Positions 7,727-12,275 of a stretch of 12,275 nucleotides of DNA are shown here, one piece after another. The DNA is from Sphingomonadales bacterium. GTDB lineage: Bacteria > Pseudomonadota > Alphaproteobacteria > Sphingomonadales > Sphingomonadaceae. The translations under genes and the position numbers were made by a program. The notes beneath the pieces were generated by a model. It saw nothing but the letters and a program-made list of their open reading frames with translations. It did no database searches and was not told the DNA's origin. The number at the start of each line of letters is the position of its first letter. The stretch's first letter is position 1. The stretch lies in NCBI GenBank assembly GCA_025360285.1, contig JANYCM010000044.1:1-12275 (forward strand), read 5' to 3'.

Positions 7727-9346
7727 CTATGCGTCGGCGAGGGGGCCAAGCGCGGCCTTGAGCGGCCCCAGCCAGGGTTCGAAATGCCGCCATTGATCAA
7801 GGCCATCCCGAAAGATCGGCAGGCGCACCTGCTGGGCACTGGGCGTGCGGATGACGCGTTCGGTTTCAAAAAAGCGCAAGCAAGCTTGCTCGAATGGCAG
7901 GCCACAATGCGCCAACAGGCGCTCGATCTGTGCCGCCGGATCAGCGACCAGCGCCTCATAGGACAGGCGCAGCACGCGGCCAGGCAACACCGTGTCGTAA
8001 TGCGTCATCAGTTCGGCATAATCGGCATAGGCGCGGCCGAGATCGGCCAGATCATGGCTGTACGCCTCGCCGCGGGCGAAGGCCTGTTTGAACAGCGACA
8101 CGCAGCAGGCCAGCGGCTGGCGGCGGACATCGATGATGCGGGCATTTGGCAGCATCAGGTGAATCAGCCCGATATGGTGGAAATTGCCGGGGAATTTGTC
8201 GGTGAAGAACCGCCGGCCCAGTGGGCGCCTGATTTTTGTGGCCGCCAGATAGTCACGGCCCAGCGTGGCAAAATCCGCCAAGGGCACTGCCGCCAGCGCT
8301 GCGGGCCAGGACCGGCCCGCCGCCAGCCGCCGCGCCAGCGCCGGCAGATCGGGCAGTTCCGACGCACCTTCGACAGCGCTGTGACTGGCGAGAATCTGTT
8401 CCACGAGCGTCGATCCCGATCGCGGCATGCCGATCATGAAGATCGGATCGGGGTCAGGCGCACCGACGCCGGCGCGGGCGGCGAAAAACGCCGGGGTCAG
8501 CAGCGCGATGGTGCGCCGGACCTGCGCCTTGGCGGCATCGGCGTCATGGGGATGCGACGCCCGCCGCAGGGCATTGGCGCCGGCATAGTGCTGAAACGCC
8601 TTGGCATAGTCGCCATTGTCCTCGCACGCCTTGCCGAGGGCGAAATGCCGCCAGGCACCAGGCTCGCCAGCGCCCCGCATCCGGGCCATATCGTCAGCCG
8701 TGAAGCGAAAAGTCTTGAGATTGGCAAGGCTCCACCACGCCTCGTCAAAGCCGGGATCAAGGCCGATGGCGCGCCGATATGCTTCCACGGCCGCTGGCTC
8801 ATCACCAAGCGCCTTAAGGGCATGGCCGCGGCTATGCCATAGCGGTGCCGATGCGGGATCGGCCGCCAGCAGAGCGTCATAATCGGCAAGCGCCGGCACC
8901 GCCTGGCCCAATTGCAGGCGGGTGGCGGCGCGCAACGCCCGGAACGCCGCTTCAGTCGGCTGCGCCATCACCAGCGGATCAATTGCCGCCAGCGCCGCTT
9001 CGAAGCGATCAAGCCGGTACAGCGCCGCCGCCAGTGCGTGCCAGGCCAGCGACGATTGCGGATTGAGGCCGGTGGCCCGGTCCAGCGCCGCGACAGCGGC
9101 CACGTCATCGCCAAGCGCGGCCAACGCCATGCCCAATTCATAATGGACCCCCCAGGCCCCGGACATGGCAACCGCCAGCGGCACCAGCACATCATGAGCA
9201 GCCGCCGGTTCACCCGCCCGCCGCAGCGACGCCCCCAGGATCAGCGCCGCCTCGCCATGCCCCGGCCGCGCCGCCAGCAACTGGCTCGCCAGCGCGGCGG
9301 CACGGCGCGGGTCAGTGTCGATCAGGCGGCGTGCTTCGGCCAGCAT
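7727..9346 (-). CDS. TPR-repeat sulfotransferase family protein
   Basis: Predicted to transfer a sulfuryl group from PAPS to an acceptor. It has 539 aa and no signal peptide, so it is probably cytoplasmic. Residues 1 to about 265 are degenerate tetratricopeptide repeats (for example APLWHSRGHALKALGDEPAAVEAYRRAIGLDPG at about 167-199), a protein- or peptide-binding scaffold. The sulfotransferase domain fills about 300-539. The 5'-phosphosulfate loop is PIFMIGMPRSGSTLVEQIL (301-319, Arg309). A Glu at 330 (GASELPDL) is a possible catalytic base. RFFTDKFPGNFHHIGLI is at 379-395. The 3'-phosphate-binding block is ARIIDVRRQPLACCVSLFKQAF (402-423). The ATG has only a distant AAAGGA, 12 nt upstream, and no alternative in-frame start is visible. 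The acceptor is unknown. It lies upstream of the receptor gene and divergent from the hydrolase gene. Confidence 0.9.
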   Translation of the reverse strand: MLAEARRLIDTDPRRAAALASQLLAARPGHGEAALILGASLRRAGEPAAAHDVLVPLAVAMSGAWGVHYELGMALAALGDDVAAVAALDRATGLNPQSSLAWHALAAALYRLDRFEAALAAIDPLVMAQPTEAAFRALRAATRLQLGQAVPALADYDALLAADPASAPLWHSRGHALKALGDEPAAVEAYRRAIGLDPGFDEAWWSLANLKTFRFTADDMARMRGAGEPGAWRHFALGKACEDNGDYAKAFQHYAGANALRRASHPHDADAAKAQVRRTIALLTPAFFAARAGVGAPDPDPIFMIGMPRSGSTLVEQILASHSAVEGASELPDLPALARRLAAGRSWPAALAAVPLADFATLGRDYLAATKIRRPLGRRFFTDKFPGNFHHIGLIHLMLPNARIIDVRRQPLACCVSLFKQAFARGEAYSHDLADLGRAYADYAELMTHYDTVLPGRVLRLSYEALVADPAAQIERLLAHCGLPFEQACLRFFETERVIRTPSAQQVRLPIFRDGLDQWRHFEPWLGPLKAALGPLADA

Positions 9347-9415
9347 GGCCCGGTCGGTTCCTTTTGGCGACAGAAGCTGCCATCGGCACCGTGTCGGTAA
9401 GGCGCGTCAAGCCAT

Positions 9416-9495
9416 GGCGGCCGTGCTGGGCGGCATTTTTCAGAAATGCGATTCCGCCATCTGAAAAATCGCTTTGGCGGGGAGCACGGGACGCC
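9416..9495. repeat. Nested inverted repeat between divergent genes
   Basis: The inner arms are the perfect 10-bp inverted pair ATTTTTCAGA (9435-9444) and TCTGAAAAAT (9460-9469), separated by 15 bp. The outer arms are the perfect 7-bp pair CCGTGCT (9421-9427) and AGCACGG (9483-9489), with weaker symmetry extending outward to GGCGG (9416-9420) and to GACGCC (9490-9495). The same stretch contains two overlapping alternative stems, GCATTT-TTCAG-AAATGC (9433-9449) and CCGCCA/TGGCGG (9454-9459 and 9475-9480). It could be a two-site operator with one half facing each gene, or the remains of a small mobile repeat. Confidence 0.7.
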
Positions 9496-9508
9496 GCACA
9501 TTGGGGAC

Positions 9509-9515
9509 AAAGGGG
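9509..9515 (+). promoter_or_regulatory. Ribosome binding site of the CocE/NonD hydrolase gene
   Basis: AAAGGGG lies 9 nt before the ATG at 9525. It decides between this start and a TTG at 9474, which lacks a ribosome binding site and would place 17 extra residues before the Tat signal. Confidence 0.6.
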
Positions 9516-9524
9516 CAGTGGATC

Positions 9525-11585
9525 ATGCGCAGTTCACGACGCCATTTCATGGGCGCTGGCGTCGCCGGCCTGGCACTCGGCCCGCGCGCGCTGGCCGCTG
9601 GCGCCGGCTGGGCGCTGCCCGCCGCGGGCGCTGTCAACCATATCGAAGTCGTGCGCATCACTATGGCCGACGGCACCAGCCTGTGCGGCCAGATGTGGCT
9701 GCCGGCCGACATGGCGACGCGGCCTGCGCCGGTCGTCCTTGAATATATTCCCTATCGCACCCGCGATGCCTATGGCGCCGCCGACGCACATTGGGGCGAG
9801 GTGCTGGCCCGCCATGGCATCGGCTATGCGCGTATCGACATCCGCGGTTCGGGCGATTCGGAAGGCCTTCTCCGCGACGAATATCTCGCCAGCGAACAGG
9901 ATGACGCCGTCCAGATCATCGCCTGGCTGGCCGCACAGTCGTGGTGCAACGGCGCGGTCGGCATGCGCGGCATCTCCTGGGGCGGCTTTTCCACCCTGCA
10001 AACGGCGATGCGCCAGCCGCCGGCACTGAAAGCCATCATGCCGATGGCCTGTTCGGACCGGCGCTATACCGATGACGCGCATTATGTCGGCGGCTGTCTT
10101 GGCCTGACCAATTTCAAATGGGGGGTGAATTTCAAGGGCGTCATGGCCGGGCCGCCCGATCCCGCCATCGCCGGACCGGCGTGGCGGCAAATGTGGCAAC
10201 AACGGCTGGAAGCATCGCCGCCGATCATCGCCCGCTGGACCGAACACAACCGCGAAGATGATTATTGGCGGCATGGCTCGCTGGCCTTCGACTATGCCGC
10301 AATCAACTGTCCGGCCTATGTCGTCGGCGGCTGGGCCGATGCCTATGTCCATTCGGTGCCGCGCCTGCTCGCCGGTCTGACCTGTCCGAAAAAGGCGCTG
10401 GTCGGCCCCTGGGGCCACACCTATCCTTGGGTTGGCGGCCCCGGCCCGGCGGTTGATTGGGCCTTTGAGGAGATCCGTTGGTGGTCACACTGGCTGCGCG
10501 GCGAGGCGACCGGCATCATGGACGAACCGATGCTGCGCTATTTTTGCCCCGAAGCGACGCCCAGCGAGTCCGCCCCCGGCCCCACCCCAGGGCAATGGAC
10601 GGCGGAAAGCGCCTGGCCGTCACCCAATGTCCGCCCGCTTGCGCTGTATCTGACCGATGCTGGTCTCGCCGCTGCGCCCGGCCCCGGCAGCGTGCGCCAG
10701 CACCGGTCCGACAACACCGTGGGCCTGCAAACCCCCGAATGGGTGCCCTTTGGCCAGCAGGAAATGCCCGGCGACCAGCGCCGCGATGATGCGCTGTCGA
10801 TCACCTATGACCTGCCCCCCGCCACCGCGGCTTCCGAGCTGCTGGGCGTGCCGCGGGTTCGCTTGCGCCTTGCCGCCGACAAGCCGGTGGCGCAGCTCGC
10901 TGTCCGGCTGTGCAAGGTCCTGCCCGATGGCACGTCGTGGCGGCTGGCCTATGGCCTGCTAAACCTCACCCATCACGCCGGGCATGGCGCACCGCAGGCG
11001 CTGGTGCCCGGCCAGCCCATCGATGTCAGCCTCGATCTCGGCTTTATCGCCCATCGGTTGAAGGCCGGGGAAAAGCTGCGGCTGGCGATATCCGAAGGCC
11101 TGTGGCCGCTGGTCTGGCCATCGCCCGAAAGCCCGGTCCTGACGCTATACCCTGAAGCCTGCCAGTTGATCCTGCCGGTGCGCACGCCGCCGGTTGTCGC
11201 GCCAGCCATGCCGATCCAATCCGTCGCAATCCCCCCCGATGCCGGCGACGTCATCGTCACGACAAGCGATGTTGATGACCAGGTGACCATCACCGGCACC
11301 TGGCCCGACAAGCAGCGCCGCTGCGCCAACGGCACAATCCTGTCGGGTTTTGGCCCCAACACCGTCGCCCGTATCACCCGCGGTGTCCCCAACGGCGGCA
11401 TCTGGTCGGGACAGCGGGTCAGCCGATACCAGCGCGGCGACTGGAACTGCGAACTGCATATCGGCTTTGTCCTGCGGTCAACAAAGCGCCGCTTCCTGAT
11501 TGAAGAAAGCCTCACCGCGCGACAGGACGGCGAGGTCGTCTTTTCGCGCACCACGCACAGCATTGTCCCGCGCACATTACTGTAG
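9525..11585 (+). CDS. Tat-exported CocE/NonD (S15-like) serine hydrolase
   Basis: This 686-aa alpha/beta hydrolase belongs to the family of cocaine esterase and X-Pro dipeptidyl peptidase, cutting ester or amide bonds. The N-terminus MRSSRRHFMGAGVAGLAL is a twin-arginine signal, so the folded enzyme should act in the periplasm. The catalytic triad is readable: Ser151 in GISWGG, Asp272 in GGWADAY and His298 in GPWGH. Tyr77 (EYIPYRTRDAYG) fits the oxyanion-hole Tyr, and DIRGSGDSEG is the usual conserved block. A helical cap lies at about 175-265. A jelly-roll PepX_C domain starts near 370 (LRLAADKPVAQLAVRL), and a C-terminal segment from about 566 to the end (SGFGPNTVARI, RGDWNCEL, SIVPRTLL) matches the long proteobacterial form. 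The gene is divergent from the sulfotransferase. The substrate cannot be assigned; acyl esters, amides or peptides are all possible. Confidence 0.93.
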   Translation: MRSSRRHFMGAGVAGLALGPRALAAGAGWALPAAGAVNHIEVVRITMADGTSLCGQMWLPADMATRPAPVVLEYIPYRTRDAYGAADAHWGEVLARHGIGYARIDIRGSGDSEGLLRDEYLASEQDDAVQIIAWLAAQSWCNGAVGMRGISWGGFSTLQTAMRQPPALKAIMPMACSDRRYTDDAHYVGGCLGLTNFKWGVNFKGVMAGPPDPAIAGPAWRQMWQQRLEASPPIIARWTEHNREDDYWRHGSLAFDYAAINCPAYVVGGWADAYVHSVPRLLAGLTCPKKALVGPWGHTYPWVGGPGPAVDWAFEEIRWWSHWLRGEATGIMDEPMLRYFCPEATPSESAPGPTPGQWTAESAWPSPNVRPLALYLTDAGLAAAPGPGSVRQHRSDNTVGLQTPEWVPFGQQEMPGDQRRDDALSITYDLPPATAASELLGVPRVRLRLAADKPVAQLAVRLCKVLPDGTSWRLAYGLLNLTHHAGHGAPQALVPGQPIDVSLDLGFIAHRLKAGEKLRLAISEGLWPLVWPSPESPVLTLYPEACQLILPVRTPPVVAPAMPIQSVAIPPDAGDVIVTTSDVDDQVTITGTWPDKQRRCANGTILSGFGPNTVARITRGVPNGGIWSGQRVSRYQRGDWNCELHIGFVLRSTKRRFLIEESLTARQDGEVVFSRTTHSIVPRTLL

Positions 11586-11625
11586 CACCAGCGACGCAAC
11601 CTATCGCGATGGCGGGTCCGCATGG

Positions 11626-11802
11626 GTGACGGCAGCGTGGCCGCGTGGTTTTGCTCTGTACCAGTCTGGCCGCGTTGCGGTCACCTGCAACGCACGGGCT
11701 TTCAAGGGCGCGAACGGCCATTATGATCCCGCCAAGCACTTGTTGTCCGGACAATTGACAGGCAAGGTCGGGGTTGAAATTGCCGCTGATGAAGGGGAGT
11801 GA
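11626..11802 (+). CDS. Small unrecognised open frame, possibly a gene remnant
   Basis: After the hydrolase stop, a frame shifted by one base stays open to a TGA at 11800-11802 with fairly GC-rich third positions. Its C-terminal part reads GANGHYDPAKHLLSGQLTGK and ends EIAADEGE. It stops 3 nt before the next ATG and shares that gene's Shine-Dalgarno sequence, an arrangement typical of translationally coupled genes. No ATG lies in this frame after the hydrolase stop. The listed GTG start (58 aa) is a guess; an ATG at 11500 would need an 86-nt overlap with the hydrolase gene. I recognise no family, signal peptide or membrane segment. It may be a small real protein, the 3' remnant of a decayed gene, or chance. 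Confidence 0.35.
   Translation: MTAAWPRGFALYQSGRVAVTCNARAFKGANGHYDPAKHLLSGQLTGKVGVEIAADEGE
11794..11799 (+). promoter_or_regulatory. Ribosome binding site of the 3'-terminal gene
   Basis: GGGGAG lies 6 nt before the ATG at 11806 and is formed by the last two sense codons of the small upstream open frame. Confidence 0.65.
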
Positions 11803-11805
11803 GAG

Positions 11806-12275
11806 ATGACTGACGCTGCAAAGAAGCCCGGCGTACGCGATGTGATGACCATCCTGGCGAGTAACGAAGGCGTGTGGGAAGGCATCTACCGCTATTATGA
11901 TGCCAAAACCGGCCAGATGACCGACGAGCACAAATCGCGCCTGCTGTGCCGGCTGGTCGATGAAGGCGAGAACGAACGCTATTATCAGACCAATCACTAT
12001 TATTGGGCCGATGGCCGCCATGAAGTCCGCGAATTCCCGGCGGAATACAAGGACGGCCGTATCTGGTGGGATAATGACCTGATCAAGGGGTGGGCGGCGC
12101 ATATGCAGCCCGATGATTTCAACCGTTCGACCTGCCTCAACTGGACGCGGCATAACGAGCCTGGGATCTATCTTTATGAGATGATTCAGAACAGCGATGA
12201 CCGCAAAAACCGCGCCCGCACCTGGCAATGGTTCCGCGACGGCATATGTTTCCAGCGCACCCTGATCGACGAGGT
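11806..12275 (+). CDS. Conserved hypothetical protein, possibly DUF3598/lipocalin-like (3' truncated)
   Basis: The first 156 codons are visible and the frame is open to the window edge. It has a good Shine-Dalgarno sequence and starts MTDAAKKPGVRDVMTILASN without a signal peptide, so it is probably cytoplasmic. The sequence is rich in aromatic residues and looks like alternating beta strands: GVWEGIYRYYDAKTGQ, RYYQTNHYYWADGRHE, DGRIWWDNDLIKGWAAH, GIYLYEMIQNSD and RTWQWFRDGICFQRTLI. The GVWEG opening and repeated strands ending in W/Y-rich turns resemble DUF3598-type calycin (lipocalin-fold) proteins, which may bind small hydrophobic ligands. That assignment rests on pattern memory and is only moderate; presence of a conserved protein is much surer. 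It probably shares a transcript with the hydrolase gene upstream. Confidence 0.8.
   Translation, partial: MTDAAKKPGVRDVMTILASNEGVWEGIYRYYDAKTGQMTDEHKSRLLCRLVDEGENERYYQTNHYYWADGRHEVREFPAEYKDGRIWWDNDLIKGWAAHMQPDDFNRSTCLNWTRHNEPGIYLYEMIQNSDDRKNRARTWQWFRDGICFQRTLIDE

Larger units (their letters stand above)
9347..9524. promoter_or_regulatory. Divergent intergenic region driving sulfotransferase (-) and hydrolase (+) genes
   Basis: This 178-bp region must hold the promoters of both divergent genes. On the minus strand, TTGACG (9405-9410) is a good -35 match, but the sequence 17 nt on (GCCGAT) is a poor -10. On the plus strand, TTGGCG (9474-9479) is followed 17 nt later by only a weak -10. The centre is occupied by the nested inverted repeat described separately. 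No regulator gene is adjacent. Confidence 0.45.

Noticed and set aside
7691..8842. Plus-strand open frame of 383 codons opposite the sulfotransferase
   Set aside because: The composition (Arg/Gln/Gly/His-rich) is typical of an antisense shadow, while the minus strand has PAPS-binding motifs and TPRs.
9474..9524. Upstream TTG start for the hydrolase at 9474
   Set aside because: It lies within the inverted repeat, has no ribosome binding site and would bury the twin-arginine signal; the ATG at 9525 has AAAGGGG upstream.
9534..10418. Minus-strand open frame of 294 codons opposite the hydrolase
   Set aside because: No motif or ribosome binding site, and it is opposite the catalytic domain of a clear CocE/NonD gene.
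11512..12228. Long minus-strand open frame (238 codons) opposite the 3' end of the window
   Set aside because: It overlaps the well-supported plus-strand gene at 11806, which has a good ribosome binding site, plausible protein composition and operon spacing. The antisense reading is a typical shadow in high-GC DNA.
1..12275. Insertion sequences, CRISPR arrays, rRNA or tRNA genes, prophage genes
   Set aside because: I looked for transposase-like frames, regularly spaced repeats and tRNA-like cloverleaf or TTCGAATC-type signatures and saw none that could be supported.

Overview
The window is about 12.3 kb of high-GC DNA with GC-rich third codon positions. It most resembles a free-living alphaproteobacterium, probably a sphingomonad. 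This is inferred from the gene content: a large TonB-dependent receptor with no signalling domain, a TPR-sulfotransferase, a Tat-exported CocE/NonD hydrolase and a long-form DUF427 protein. No rRNA, tRNA, CRISPR array or transposase is visible, and no gene-free stretch exceeds about 200 bp.

Left block (1-5031, all + strand). A tripartite drug-efflux operon comes first: an outer-membrane channel of the NodT/TolC type (5' end outside the window), an EmrA/HlyD-type membrane fusion protein whose start overlaps the channel gene by 25 nt, and a DHA2-family (EmrB/QacA-type) 14-TM major facilitator 6 nt further on. Together they would span both membranes and pump amphipathic or toxic compounds out. 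After a 90-nt gap come a small MAPEG-family membrane protein and a DUF427 protein, joined by an ATGA stop/start overlap.

Middle block (5073-9346, - strand). A TPR-containing sulfotransferase is followed in the same direction, 191 nt downstream, by a TonB-dependent outer-membrane receptor. The receptor gene converges on the DUF427 gene.

Right block (9525 to the end, + strand). A Tat-exported CocE/NonD (S15-like) serine hydrolase is transcribed divergently from the sulfotransferase. A short unrecognised open frame follows, then the first 156 codons of a protein that may be lipocalin-like (DUF3598-like), cut by the window edge. The 178-bp divergent region between sulfotransferase and hydrolase holds an unusual nested inverted repeat, the most distinctive non-coding structure in the window.

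Hypothesis for the middle and right blocks: receptor, sulfotransferase and periplasmic hydrolase form one locus for uptake and modification or cleavage of an ester- or amide-containing compound or peptide, controlled from the shared divergent region. The families are clear. The substrate and the joint function are inference.
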